Assembly: GCF_026427595.1 (NCBI RefSeq)
Contig: NZ_CP101527.1
Location: forward strand, 3,963,001-4,027,000
Direction: 5' to 3'
DNA length: 64,000 bases
Origin: Alkalimarinus sediminis
GTDB taxonomy: Bacteria > Pseudomonadota > Gammaproteobacteria > Pseudomonadales > Oleiphilaceae
Of the stretch, positions 1-8,502 are shown piece by piece; positions within the stretch are counted from its first letter, which is position 1, and each line of letters starts with the position of its first letter. The notes under the pieces were generated by a model. That model was not told where the DNA came from. It saw only the letters and a list, made by a program, of their open reading frames with translations, and did no database searches. A program made the translations under genes and the position numbers.

Positions 1-1
1 G

Positions 2-664
2 TTTATTATCGGTGGCGGACACGCCTTAATGTACCCAGATGTTGCTGGTATCGCTGACGTTTACGGCAAAGGTAATGTAGCGGTTATTCACTTTGATGCC
101 CATGCGGATTACTCCACTGCAGACTTCGGGCACCTAGTGACGCACGGCAACCCAATACGTCGTCTGCTACTCGAAGAAATTGTTAAACCCGAGCATATCA
201 TTCAAGTGGGGCTGAGAGGACCGACCTCAACCGACCTTAAAACGCTAGATTGGGCTCGCGAGCAAGGGCTTCGCTATCACATGATGGCCGAGGTTGAAAA
301 GCGAGGGTGGGAAGCGGTAATGGATGATGTCATCAAAGAAGCAAAAAACTCAGCACCTAATGTATTCATTTCGTTTGATATTGATGTTGTAGATCCAGCC
401 TTTATTCCAGGCACGTCAACACCTGAGCCAGGTGGTTTGTATATGCGTGAAACCCTTCCTTTGGTGAGACGCCTATGCGCAGAAACCAATGTTGTTGGTT
501 TTGAATTGGTCGAGTTACGTCCAGACTCTGACCCAGGCTATACCACTATGCTTAACTCTAAGGCAATTGTTCGTCAGTGCCTCAATGGAATGGCTGTGCG
601 TAAAGCGGGCATAGAAGAAGATAATTATTTACACCCCAAAATGACAGATGACGGTCGAAAGTAA
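2..664 (+). CDS. Ureohydrolase (arginase/agmatinase family), 5' end missing
   Basis: The reading frame is open from the first bases of the window, so the gene starts upstream; the visible part is about 220 residues, perhaps two thirds of a normal 300-350 residue enzyme. It shows the binuclear manganese signatures of the family in order: GGGHA at the window edge (the first metal-binding His), HFDAHAD, then SFDIDVVDPAFIPGT followed by PEPGG. Such enzymes hydrolyse a guanidino group from arginine, agmatine or a related compound to release urea, in the cytoplasm. The family is certain; the substrate is not, because the N-terminal specificity loop is missing. The next gene starts 12 bp downstream on the same strand, so cotranscription is possible, but its product is functionally unrelated. 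Confidence 0.9.
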   Translation, partial: FIIGGGHALMYPDVAGIADVYGKGNVAVIHFDAHADYSTADFGHLVTHGNPIRRLLLEEIVKPEHIIQVGLRGPTSTDLKTLDWAREQGLRYHMMAEVEKRGWEAVMDDVIKEAKNSAPNVFISFDIDVVDPAFIPGTSTPEPGGLYMRETLPLVRRLCAETNVVGFELVELRPDSDPGYTTMLNSKAIVRQCLNGMAVRKAGIEEDNYLHPKMTDDGRK

Positions 665-675
665 TCAGGATTGCA

Positions 676-1470
676 ATGTTGTTAAGAAAAATAGTCACCG
701 AGCCGCTAACCATATTTTTCTTGGTTGGCGGGCTGATATTTGCCTTATATTATGCCAATGGCACGGCGCGAGCCCCCATAGAGGTTTCGGACACCATCAT
801 TCAAAAACTATGGAACGAAAGAACGTTAGTACTGGATCGGCCATTAACAGAGCATGAACGAATGTTGATAGTCGATAGCTTTATCGATCAAGAGGTACTG
901 TTACGAGAAGCCGTCGCACAAGAACTACATTTGCGAGATGGCAAAGTCCGCCATCGACTGGCAGATAAAATGATGTACCTGATTAGCGAAGAGCCTTCTG
1001 CACCAACAGAAGCAGAACTAGATGCGTTTTATACTCAGCACAAAACGAAGTATCAAACACCGCCGCTAATGACCTTCGAACATGCTTTTTTCGCTTCCAA
1101 AAAGAGCGCTCTCGAAGCACTTGAGCGATCAACTGAATCAAGCACCCCGTTAGATTTCGGCGATAAGTTTTGGTTAGGCAATACCTTTGAACGTGTCAGC
1201 GCCCAAGATGTCATTTCGGTGATGGGTATTAATTTCGCACTCAAGGTAGAAAAGTCGCCAGAATCGGTTTGGGCTGGCCCTTTAGAGTCAAGTCGAGGCT
1301 GGCACTTAGTGAGGGTTATTGAGCGCATAAAAGAAACACCAATACCGCGGGATGAATTACAGCAGCGCTTAACAATGGAATGGATGGCCGCTCAACGGGA
1401 CGCTGACCGTGCGCAGGCACTGAGCAATTTAAGAGCCGGATATGACATCAAGGTATCAAATGATATTTAG
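676..1470 (+). CDS. Membrane-anchored PpiC/parvulin-type peptidyl-prolyl isomerase
   Basis: This 264-residue protein has one N-terminal membrane segment (about residues 10-27, FFLVGGLIFALYYANG), then a charged alpha-helical SurA/PpiC-like region and a C-terminal parvulin-like domain ending in WAGPLESSRGWHLVRVIERI, the usual last strand of these isomerases. It probably acts as an anchored periplasmic foldase. The ATG at 676 follows AGGA at a good distance. Its 3' end overlaps the 5' end of hupE by up to 29 bp, which suggests translational coupling; PpiC-like genes next to HupE genes are common in marine gammaproteobacteria, so this may be a chaperone for that neighbour. The parvulin core looks divergent, so isomerase activity is inferred from family only. 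Confidence 0.8.
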   Translation: MLLRKIVTEPLTIFFLVGGLIFALYYANGTARAPIEVSDTIIQKLWNERTLVLDRPLTEHERMLIVDSFIDQEVLLREAVAQELHLRDGKVRHRLADKMMYLISEEPSAPTEAELDAFYTQHKTKYQTPPLMTFEHAFFASKKSALEALERSTESSTPLDFGDKFWLGNTFERVSAQDVISVMGINFALKVEKSPESVWAGPLESSRGWHLVRVIERIKETPIPRDELQQRLTMEWMAAQRDADRAQALSNLRAGYDIKVSNDI

Positions 1471-2440
1471 TATCTTTCGAGCGCTATTGTTGACGCTTAC
1501 TCTGGCTATTCTACCCTTAACAAGCAGCCATGCTCATGAACTCGGTGTTATCAGGGTTTCTATAGAGATATTGAATGATCAGCAACTGATCGTGCGATCG
1601 GCTTTGCCGGCGAGTGTTGCTTACGCAGATCCCGAGGTCGATGGCTGCCTGTTAGTCGACAAAAGTGTTGTCTCCAAACTAAACCAAAACCCTGCAGAAG
1701 AGTGGCTATTTAAATGCACGCAGTCATCACTGGAATCTTTGCCCAGTGTTTTGCTGCGTTGGCCATTTGAAGCGGCTTATGTCAAACAGCTGTCTGGAGA
1801 CAATGAGTTAAGCAGCCAGCTTTATGATGCTGATGACGATATCATTTCGGTACCGATCGTCTTTGTCGCTTCCAATGCCAATGGGTTTGATATTTTCATG
1901 AATTACCTATCTCTAGGGGTAGAGCATATTCTAATAGGTATCGACCACCTCGCGTTTATCATTGGCTTATGCTTGCTGGCATCTCGTTGGCAGTTGGTTA
2001 AGGTCATTACCGCCTTCACCGTTGGCCATTCAATTACATTAGCATTCTCAATGTATGGACTGGTAAACGTTCCCATCGCACCCATCGAAGCCTGTATCGC
2101 TCTGTCGATTGTCTTTGTTGCCTATAAATCACTAAAGCCTTCTGCAGGCCTTGCGCATGGTATAGCAATCACTCTGCTATTTGGTTTGTTGCATGGCCTA
2201 GGTTTCGCCAGTGTGTTGTCAGACATTGGCGTGCCCCTAGGTCAGCTGCCAATGGCATTGCTCTCCTTTAATATTGGCGTGGAGTTGGGACAGATTCTAT
2301 TTGTTGCGCTGTTGTTATCCTGTGGTTGGTTGCTGTCTAAGGTTATCTCAGTAAAACAGATGACAACCTCACTGGCGTTCATCATAGGGTCTGCCGGGGC
2401 ATTTTGGACGATTGAGCGCGTAGCCAGTTTTACCTTCTAA
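1442..2440 (+). CDS. HupE/UreJ-family membrane protein
   Basis: The 332-residue product has a signal peptide ending near SSHAHELG, a soluble periplasmic domain of about 130 residues, and then six or seven hydrophobic segments starting with the family signature FMNYLSLGVEHILIGIDHLAF, with a second motif GLLHGLGFAS. HupE/UreJ proteins are linked to nickel or other metal uptake, but this longer two-domain type is widespread in bacteria without hydrogenase or urease and its substrate is unknown; no hydrogenase or urease gene is in view. A second ATG at 1460 has a comparable Shine-Dalgarno sequence (AAGG) and gives a shorter signal peptide. The gene overlaps the preceding PpiC-like gene and ends 6 bp before the convergent glycosylase gene. 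Confidence 0.85.
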   Translation: MTSRYQMIFSIFRALLLTLTLAILPLTSSHAHELGVIRVSIEILNDQQLIVRSALPASVAYADPEVDGCLLVDKSVVSKLNQNPAEEWLFKCTQSSLESLPSVLLRWPFEAAYVKQLSGDNELSSQLYDADDDIISVPIVFVASNANGFDIFMNYLSLGVEHILIGIDHLAFIIGLCLLASRWQLVKVITAFTVGHSITLAFSMYGLVNVPIAPIEACIALSIVFVAYKSLKPSAGLAHGIAITLLFGLLHGLGFASVLSDIGVPLGQLPMALLSFNIGVELGQILFVALLLSCGWLLSKVISVKQMTTSLAFIIGSAGAFWTIERVASFTF

Positions 2441-2446
2441 TCACGT

Positions 2447-3061
2447 TCAGGCCGGTGCACCACGGTAGTAGTGCCATAGAAACAATGAGCCGACACTACG
2501 ATAAGGCGCCCAGTGTGCAACTAAGTCGCGGGCTTGTTTAGGGGTCGGTTTATCTGCAAGGTTTTTAAGCCGCCCCAGTGCGACGAGAAGCGCTAAGTCA
2601 TCAGCGGGGAATATATCGGGTCGGTTCAGTGAGAACATTAGATAGATTTCTGCACTCCAACGACCAAAACCTCGCAACGCAGTGATCGCGGTAATGGCAT
2701 CTTCATCGCTCATTTCAGCTAACCCATCAATATCAAACCGTCCTTCACATACCGCTTCTGCCAAGCCTTTTGCGTACTCGATTTTACGAAACGACAAACC
2801 TGCATCTCGTAAAAGCTGATCATCTACCGTCAACAACCCTTGTGGCGTGGCATCAGGCAATAGACTTTTAACTCGCCCCAAAATCGCTTTGGCAGCACCA
2901 GTTGATATCTGTTGGCTTACTATTGTTGATAGAAAAGTCTCGAAACCTGCAGGTCGATTGCGAGGGGCTGGCGACCCAATCAACTGAAACGCATTGGCAA
3001 CATCTTGATCAATTTTCGATAACGCGTTCATTCCATCACTAATAAACTGTGCATCCATCAT
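2447..3061 (-). CDS. DNA-3-methyladenine glycosylase, HhH-GPD (AlkA type)
   Basis: A 204-residue base-excision-repair enzyme that removes alkylated purines. Residues 40-58 (ETFLSTIVSQQISTGAAKA) match the start of the HhH-GPD fold, the helix-hairpin-helix is at about 127-140 (ALRGFGRWSAEIY), and FPADD at 151-155 holds the catalytic aspartate. There is no iron-sulfur cysteine cluster, which fits the AlkA/Mag branch rather than EndoIII/MutY, and the N-terminal TATA-like domain of E. coli AlkA is absent. It is divergent from the AraC-MGMT gene across 136 bp, so both alkylation-repair genes probably share a regulatory region. Confidence 0.9.
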   Translation of the reverse strand: MMDAQFISDGMNALSKIDQDVANAFQLIGSPAPRNRPAGFETFLSTIVSQQISTGAAKAILGRVKSLLPDATPQGLLTVDDQLLRDAGLSFRKIEYAKGLAEAVCEGRFDIDGLAEMSDEDAITAITALRGFGRWSAEIYLMFSLNRPDIFPADDLALLVALGRLKNLADKPTPKQARDLVAHWAPYRSVGSLFLWHYYRGAPA

Positions 3062-3197
3062 TTGAGCCCTAAGCCGCTTCAGTTAGATCATTCAGTAAAC
3101 GTAAAGCCCGCTCTTTAATACGCTAGCAAGAAACGGATGGAAATACGCTTATGGGTATGATCATATAGGGTTAGAAGGTAGCACTCAGGGGAGCAAC

Positions 3198-4070
3198 ATG
3201 ACAACATCGTCTAACAAAGAAAGAAGTAGGTTATTAGTTGAGGTAGTTAGATATATTGAGTCTCACGCAGACGAGCCTTTGACACTTAGCCTATTGGGCA
3301 ATATGGTTAAGCTCTCCCCTTCTCGTCTGCAACGTATATTTAAAGCTGAATTTGGCCTATCACCTAAGGCTTATCAAGATGCCGTAAGATTGCGTCATTT
3401 CAAACAATCATTAAAAAAAGGCGACAGCGTAACCGAAGCGATATTTTCCGCAGGCTACGGTTCAGTTAGTCGGGTCTATGGTGAAACCACTCGTAATATC
3501 GGCATGACACCCAAATCTTATCGTTCAGGCGGTGCTGGCGAGGTCATCAACTACGCCTGTAAAAATACCTCTCTCGGCCTTATGGCAATGGCAGCCACAT
3601 CAAAAGGGGTTTGCTTTGTTCAGTTTGGTGAGGACGAAGAGTCTCTGCTAATGGCGCTCAAAGACGAGTTCCCCAAAGCAGAACTGCTGCCCTCACCCGC
3701 TCAATCGAGTGTTGACTTAAACAACTGGATAGACGCACTTAATCAACATATCAGCCAAGGCGCCGCTAGACCTGATATTCCCCTTGATATTAGAGGCACT
3801 GCATTTCAGATGCAGGTCTGGCAATTTCTACTCAGTATTCCCGAAGGCACGGTCATAAGCTACAGCCAACTAGCCGAACAGATAGGTAGACCCAAAGCAT
3901 TTCGCGCAGCGGCATCTGCTTGCGGAGCTAATCGAATTGGCGTACTCATACCTTGTCATCGTGTATTAAGAGGGGATGGAAGTCTTGGTGGGTATCGTTG
4001 GGGATTAGAGCGAAAGCAAGCTTTGTTAGATGCAGAAAAGTCCAAACGACTTAACATCACGAGCCTGTAA
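3198..4070 (+). CDS. AraC-type HTH fused to O6-alkylguanine-DNA methyltransferase (Ada-like)
   Basis: Residues about 10-110 form an AraC/XylS DNA-binding domain (ending GMTPKSYR) and 120-285 a methylated-DNA-protein-cysteine methyltransferase with the active-site PCHRV (Cys253) followed by LRGDGSLGGYRWG. It transfers alkyl groups from O6-methylguanine or O4-methylthymine to its own cysteine. Unlike full Ada it has no N-terminal zinc/Cys domain that senses methylphosphotriesters; the HTH begins almost at once. How the AraC domain would be switched on is therefore unclear. The divergent neighbour is an AlkA-type glycosylase, so a small adaptive-response regulon is likely. A REP-like hairpin covers the stop codon. 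Confidence 0.92.
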   Translation: MTTSSNKERSRLLVEVVRYIESHADEPLTLSLLGNMVKLSPSRLQRIFKAEFGLSPKAYQDAVRLRHFKQSLKKGDSVTEAIFSAGYGSVSRVYGETTRNIGMTPKSYRSGGAGEVINYACKNTSLGLMAMAATSKGVCFVQFGEDEESLLMALKDEFPKAELLPSPAQSSVDLNNWIDALNQHISQGAARPDIPLDIRGTAFQMQVWQFLLSIPEGTVISYSQLAEQIGRPKAFRAAASACGANRIGVLIPCHRVLRGDGSLGGYRWGLERKQALLDAEKSKRLNITSL

Positions 4071-4093
4071 GAGCGCCACTTTGGCGCGATTTT
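4066..4093 (+). terminator. REP singlet acting as a probable terminator
   Basis: The element overlaps the TAA of the methyltransferase gene. It forms a perfect GCGCCA-CTT-TGGCGC hairpin (4073-4087) followed by GATTTTGTATTT. The sequence is a member of the same GTA(G/A)GAGCGCCACTTTGGCG family found as inverted doublets near 12.8 and 13.7 kb, so a mobile repeat seems to serve as the transcription terminator here. Confidence 0.65.
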
Positions 4094-4155
4094 GTATTTG
4101 TGTTTTAATGCCTAAAACTAACCAGGCTGCGGTTACCCGCAGCCTACTCCTTTAC

Positions 4156-4629
4156 TTATGCAGCTTTGTCGTTTGAGCTATCTTTAGTCTTATGCTCAAT
4201 TACACTTGGCTTTTGATTAATCGCAATGGTCTTTGGTTTCATTGCCTCAGGTATCTCTTTAACCAAACTGATGGTGAGCAAGCCATCTTTTAGGTCTGCA
4301 CCTGTTACTTCAATATAGTCTGCCAAATTAAATTTTCGCTCAAATGCACGGTTGGCAATGCCTTGATGCAGGTACTTGCGCTCACCTTCGCTCTCTTTCT
4401 GGCCGCGAATCGTCAACACGCCCTTCTCGACCTTAATATCGAGTTCACCTTCTGCAAAGCCCGCTACCGCTAGCGAAATACCATAACGGTTATCATCTAA
4501 TACTTCGATGTTGTAAGGAGGATAACCCGGCACGCTACTATCTGATTTTAACGAGCTGTCTAACAACGAAGCCAGACGGTCAAACCCGATGCTGCTACGG
4601 TAAAGTGGTGTTAAATCTATAGAGTTCAT
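4156..4629 (-). CDS. ibpA: Small heat-shock protein, IbpA type (Hsp20)
   Basis: I take the ATG at 4629, not an upstream in-frame start, because it is preceded by GGAG at 8 bp and the resulting N-terminus MNSIDLTPLYRSSIGFDRL matches the conserved start of IbpA/IbpB. The 157-residue protein has an alpha-crystallin domain (about 35-125, including YGISLAVAGF and LTIRGQK) and a C-terminal tail. It should act as a cytoplasmic holdase that keeps aggregated proteins accessible to DnaK/ClpB. A heat-shock promoter lies about 90 bp upstream. The C-terminal I-x-I/V anchor may be KTIAINQ, but the tail is longer and more charged than in E. coli. Confidence 0.95.
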   Translation of the reverse strand: MNSIDLTPLYRSSIGFDRLASLLDSSLKSDSSVPGYPPYNIEVLDDNRYGISLAVAGFAEGELDIKVEKGVLTIRGQKESEGERKYLHQGIANRAFERKFNLADYIEVTGADLKDGLLTISLVKEIPEAMKPKTIAINQKPSVIEHKTKDSSNDKAA

Positions 4630-4716
4630 ATTAAATTCTCCGTTAAGAAGCAAAATAAAACAAATTCATGGAATTAAGTCAGCACTCTTATCAAAGACAT
4701 ACCGACTGCACTTAAT

Positions 4717-4744
4717 ACATAAGGGCTCGGAATAATTCTTCAAG
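4717..4744 (-). promoter_or_regulatory. Sigma-32 heat-shock promoter of ibpA
   Basis: Read on the minus strand, CTTGAA (4744-4739) is separated by 13 bp from CCCTTATGT (4725-4717). This closely fits the sigma-32 consensus CTTGAA-N11-15-CCCCATNT. It predicts a leader of about 80 nt before the ibpA start codon. Confidence 0.75.
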
Positions 4745-4801
4745 CATTGGTTAACAAAGTTTAATCTTGAGGGTGCTCTCGCCCACCCCATATACCCATC
4801 A

Positions 4802-5560
4802 CTAAAGAAATGCTAACTGCCCCGACTCGGTCTGTACTTGCTGCGGTCGATACCCCCACTGATGTTCTATCGATTCTGGGGTTAGTACCTGTTCGGGTTT
4901 ACCTACATCAACCAATCGCCCGTTATCTAACATGCCGACTCTATCGGTGTAGCGCATACATAAATTTAGGTCATGCATAATCACTAGCACTGAATAACCT
5001 TTATCTGCGGTTAGGTCTTGGGTCATCTGCAATAGCTGATGCTGTTGCGCCAGGTCTTGTGCGGAGGTGGGTTCATCTAGCAGTAGCAGTGGCGTCTGCT
5101 CAGCTTGGGATAGCTGTACTAGCACACGGGCAAAATGCACCCGCTGTCGCTCGCCGCCGGATAAACTTAAATACAACCTATCTTCAAACCTCAGAGTGTC
5201 GGTTAAAGCTAGCATTTTTGTGACCAGTGCCTCTCCTTGCTGACGGTTGAGCGACAGCGGGATTAAACCCAATGCCACGACTTCCCGTGCGGTAAACGGG
5301 AAGCTGAGCTGGCTACTTTGAGGCAGTACTGCCAGATGACGAGCGAGGGATCGTTTTGGCCACTGTTCCATATCTAGCTGATGTAGCATCCGTGTTCCGG
5401 TCGCTTTAATATCGCCACAGATCGATTTGAATAAGGTAGATTTGCCTGCGCCATTCTTACCCAATACTGCAAACACTTCACCTTCGCTTAGAGTAAAGTG
5501 ATCAATGTCTAATAGGGTTTTCTGATTGATGACGACGTTTACGTTATTGAGAGTTAACAT
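4802..5560 (-). CDS. hmuV: Heme ABC transporter ATP-binding protein
   Basis: A 252-residue ABC ATPase with Walker A GKNGAGKST (34-42), signature LSGGERQRVHFARVL, Walker B LLLLDEPTS and a switch histidine in VIMHDLNL. It energises heme import through HmuU from the cytoplasmic face. The ATG at 5560 is chosen because it follows the hmuU stop by 1 bp and gives the standard MLTLNNV start; a longer frame would run into hmuU. It is the last gene of the tonB-exbBD-hmuTUV transcript. Confidence 0.93.
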   Translation of the reverse strand: MLTLNNVNVVINQKTLLDIDHFTLSEGEVFAVLGKNGAGKSTLFKSICGDIKATGTRMLHQLDMEQWPKRSLARHLAVLPQSSQLSFPFTAREVVALGLIPLSLNRQQGEALVTKMLALTDTLRFEDRLYLSLSGGERQRVHFARVLVQLSQAEQTPLLLLDEPTSAQDLAQQHQLLQMTQDLTADKGYSVLVIMHDLNLCMRYTDRVGMLDNGRLVDVGKPEQVLTPESIEHQWGYRPQQVQTESGQLAFL

Positions 5561-5561
5561 A

Positions 5562-6587
5562 CTAGATAAATGTCTTACGCTGCTTAAACAGCAATATGGT
5601 AAAAAACGGTGCACCCATCACAGCTGTCAGTAGACCAACAGGCAGTTCAGAGGGTGCCATTAATAAACGAGCACCAATATCTGCCAGCAGCAACAATAAC
5701 GCCCCTACAATGGCACTCAACGGTAATAGTGTTCGGTGGTCTGGGCCTGTGAGCATACGTACCAGATGAGGAATCACCAGCCCAATAAAACCAATAATAC
5801 CGGCTACTGAAACAGTCACACCCACCCCAACCGTCACCATCACAATGAGTTTTACTTTGAGACGTTCTACATCAATGCCCAAATGTCTGGCCTCTGACTC
5901 CCCCAATAACAAAGCGTTTAGTGCCTGAGCATGACGCTGAAAGTACCAAGCCATTACCAGCATCACGACTAAGCAAAGCAGTAAACTGTTGGAGCTTACA
6001 TGAGCCACCGACCCCATCTGCCATAGCGTTATATCCCTCAGTGCCTGATCATCGGCGATGACATTCAGAAAGCCCATCATCGCACCGCCAAAGGCCGTTA
6101 CTGCAACCCCTGCGAGTATCAACATCACCACCGAGGTACCGTTTTCACTCTGCGCTAAATTAAACACCAGCAAGGTCGTTAACAAAGCCCCGATAAAGGC
6201 CGCTACAGGTATCGCAACCCCCTGTATAGCAAGCGGTAATAATATAATCGCGATAGATGCACCCAACGCGGCACCTGAAGACGCGCCAATAATCCCGGGG
6301 TCGGCCAATGGGTTTCTAAACAAGCCCTGCATCACCGCCCCGCATTGAGCCAAGATGGCACCCACTATCAATGCCAATAGTGTTCGAGGTAACCGTAAAT
6401 CTAAAACCACCAGTTGCTGATAAGAGGCCAGACCACTAAAGTCTGTGCCCCACAGGCTATCCCAAAGTGCGAGCAGGCTCTGACTGGTGGAGAGCGCCAT
6501 GGCACCGCTAGTCAGTGAAAAGGCAACAGCGATGCAAGCACCTACCAGAAAGGCTGGGCATAAAATTGAGAATGAAATACGTGACAT
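5562..6587 (-). CDS. hmuU: Heme ABC transporter permease (FecCD/BtuC family)
   Basis: A 341-residue inner-membrane permease with about ten hydrophobic segments and the FecCD motifs LPRTLLALIVGAILAQCGAV, MQGLFRNPLADPGIIG and the cytoplasmic coupling segment GIIGFIGLVIPHLVRM. It forms the channel for periplasmic heme. The ATG at 6587 is preferred; a TTG at 6602 would overlap the hmuT stop as TTGA and extend the protein by five residues, but has no better ribosome-binding site. It sits between hmuT and hmuV. Confidence 0.92.
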   Translation of the reverse strand: MSRISFSILCPAFLVGACIAVAFSLTSGAMALSTSQSLLALWDSLWGTDFSGLASYQQLVVLDLRLPRTLLALIVGAILAQCGAVMQGLFRNPLADPGIIGASSGAALGASIAIILLPLAIQGVAIPVAAFIGALLTTLLVFNLAQSENGTSVVMLILAGVAVTAFGGAMMGFLNVIADDQALRDITLWQMGSVAHVSSNSLLLCLVVMLVMAWYFQRHAQALNALLLGESEARHLGIDVERLKVKLIVMVTVGVGVTVSVAGIIGFIGLVIPHLVRMLTGPDHRTLLPLSAIVGALLLLLADIGARLLMAPSELPVGLLTAVMGAPFFTILLFKQRKTFI

Positions 6588-6598
6588 AGCCGACGGAC

Positions 6599-7480
6599 TC
6601 AATGAAGTTGCTTCGCCATATTCGCTAAGGCATCAACCGCCGATAAACTGATACCAGCTACCAATAACCGACCATCCACTTCTATAATTTTTTGCTGTTG
6701 TACTGCTGGTGTATGCTGTAACAAAGGATTATTTTTCAACAATAGATTTACAGAAGACTGACTAGCATCCCGACCCGCGACAATGATCACGTCGGGTTCA
6801 AGACTCAACAGCGCCTCGGCAGACACCGACTGATAACTATTGTGTTGAGCAATATTGCTGCCTCCTAGTAACAAAATAAGATCTTCTCCAGTGGTGTCTT
6901 TCCCAGCTAATCGCAACCCTCGACCTTCTAGTTGCAACAAAAAGGCGACCTTTGTACCAACGGGCAGTTGTTGCTGTTTTACGTCGGCCATAGTTTGATC
7001 GATATGATTCAGTAACGCTTGGGCTTGGTCCTGTTTATCGACTAATTTACTGATTATTTTTATATTACCTTTTAAGGTGTCTTCGTCTTTCGCCACCGGC
7101 AGTTGTTCAAGTGTCAGATCTGCTTTTTTGATCGCCTCAATCGTTTCGGGTGGCCCCATATGCTCACTACCAATAATAAGGTCGGGATTAAGGCTCAACA
7201 AACCCTCTGCAGGCAACATACGGTGATAGCCAAGGTTAGCAATCTCATCGGCAGATACATCTGCAGGTAATGTGCTGGTGGCATCTATTCCCACGAGTGA
7301 TGAGCCCACCCCCAACGCAAACAGAACATCAGTAACGCCGGCATCCGTGCTGATAATACGGTGTTGATTATTCGCTAACGGCTCCGCATTAGAACCACTA
7401 CTAAAGACTGCTAAGGCCAGAACTAGCAGCAAACGATAAACCTGTGCAGGATAATAAGTTGAAAGTCGATAGGAGGTCAT
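6599..7480 (-). CDS. hmuT: Periplasmic heme-binding protein of the HmuTUV transporter
   Basis: The product has a signal peptide (hydrophobic LLLVLALAVFSSGSNA) and then the TroA/BtuF-type cluster A fold. Typical segments are RIISTDAGVTDVLFALGVG near the start, SLNPDLIIGSEHMGPP and LEPDVIIVAGRDA. It receives heme from the outer-membrane receptor and hands it to HmuU. Two starts are possible: ATG at 7480 (used here) and GTG at 7489 three codons earlier, which would overlap exbD by 8 bp. The close packing implies translational coupling. Confidence 0.92.
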   Translation of the reverse strand: MTSYRLSTYYPAQVYRLLLVLALAVFSSGSNAEPLANNQHRIISTDAGVTDVLFALGVGSSLVGIDATSTLPADVSADEIANLGYHRMLPAEGLLSLNPDLIIGSEHMGPPETIEAIKKADLTLEQLPVAKDEDTLKGNIKIISKLVDKQDQAQALLNHIDQTMADVKQQQLPVGTKVAFLLQLEGRGLRLAGKDTTGEDLILLLGGSNIAQHNSYQSVSAEALLSLEPDVIIVAGRDASQSSVNLLLKNNPLLQHTPAVQQQKIIEVDGRLLVAGISLSAVDALANMAKQLH

Positions 7481-7481
7481 A

Positions 7482-7901
7482 TTATTCACTCTGTTGTTGC
7501 ATGATAATTTGTGCGTTGGTTATTTTGTGTTGATCTAATAGCGATAGCAGCTTTAAAAGTGGTTCTGTCGGAGCGGTCTTATCGGCAGCTATGGTCAGGC
7601 GTTTCTGCTTATCTTGAGTGTTTATCAGTAATGCTTGTTTAAAATCTTCCCACTCACTAAACGCTGATTTATCGATATGCCAATAGGGTTGCTCTGCTGT
7701 AATAGTGATGGTTAGCTCTGTTTGAGCCGCCACACTCAGCGTTGCTTCTTTATCGGTACTGGGCACATCAATCGGCAACGTTAGCAGAGGTGTATTAGCG
7801 GTAATTAACAGGAACACGACCACCATAAATATGATGTCTATCAGTGGTGCTAATTCTGGCGAACCCAGGGTTTTATCATCTGGTTTCTGACACTTAATCA
7901 T
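7482..7901 (-). CDS. exbD: Biopolymer transport protein ExbD
   Basis: This 139-residue protein has a short cytoplasmic tail, one membrane helix with the essential aspartate (ELAPLIDIIFMVVVFLLI) and a periplasmic domain. It forms the proton-motive-force motor with ExbB that drives TonB. Its start overlaps the exbB stop by 8 bp. Placement with tonB, exbB and hmuTUV shows the motor is dedicated to heme uptake, as in the Vibrio tonB1 cluster. Confidence 0.93.
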   Translation of the reverse strand: MIKCQKPDDKTLGSPELAPLIDIIFMVVVFLLITANTPLLTLPIDVPSTDKEATLSVAAQTELTITITAEQPYWHIDKSAFSEWEDFKQALLINTQDKQKRLTIAADKTAPTEPLLKLLSLLDQHKITNAQIIMQQQSE

Positions 7902-8496
7902 TCTTTTTTCTCATATCAACACCGTCCATAAACAAATTCATTTGGTTCATGCCGTGTTCAACACGATAAATAATTCGGTCAATCCAGATCTGAAAACCAT
8001 GAGCGCCTGCCAATGCGGGCAACGCGATAATTAACCCCACCGCAGTGGTATGCATGGCGAGCCCCAAGCCATCTGCCAGTAATGAAGGCTCGATAGGACC
8101 ACGATGGTCAGACAGACTCTCAAATACCTGAATTAACCCAAGCACTGTACCTAGCAATCCCAGCAATGGAGTGACTAGGGCCATCACTTGTAATAACCGA
8201 ATACCGCTCGATAACTTATTGCGTTGGGCGCTTAACCAGATAGCTGCAATCTCTTCACGCAAAGACCGCTGTTCTTCACCGTGATGACATAACAGATTAA
8301 TCCCCCTGGCAACCAAAAGTGGTTTGGAGCTCCCCCCCAATACAGGAGCGTCGTTATTAACCTTACGCGTTCTTAAAGATTCTGCGGTCAACACCACAAG
8401 CTTCTCTAATAGCAGCGCCAGTGTTACCAAAGAGCAGAACAATAACGGGAACGTAAGATAGCCAAGCTGGCTATGGAGTTGGTCATACAAAGACAT
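7894..8496 (-). CDS. exbB: ExbB proton-channel subunit (MotA/TolQ/ExbB family)
   Basis: A 200-residue inner-membrane protein with three hydrophobic helices: the N-terminal LGYLTFPLLFCSLVTLALLLEKL, LLQVMALVTPLLGLLGTVLGLIQVF and TAVGLIIALPALAGAHGF. The segments TPLLGLLGTV and the Thr/Ala-rich third helix are diagnostic for the TolQ/ExbB channel. It lacks the long N-terminal periplasmic extension of some ExbB forms. It lies 6 bp downstream of tonB. Confidence 0.93.
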   Translation of the reverse strand: MSLYDQLHSQLGYLTFPLLFCSLVTLALLLEKLVVLTAESLRTRKVNNDAPVLGGSSKPLLVARGINLLCHHGEEQRSLREEIAAIWLSAQRNKLSSGIRLLQVMALVTPLLGLLGTVLGLIQVFESLSDHRGPIEPSLLADGLGLAMHTTAVGLIIALPALAGAHGFQIWIDRIIYRVEHGMNQMNLFMDGVDMRKKND

Positions 8497-8502
8497 AACA
8501 GG

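Noticed and set aside
3062-3197. Ada box between the glycosylase and Ada-like genes
   Set aside because: Only a loose resemblance (AAAGCCCGC); too weak to annotate.
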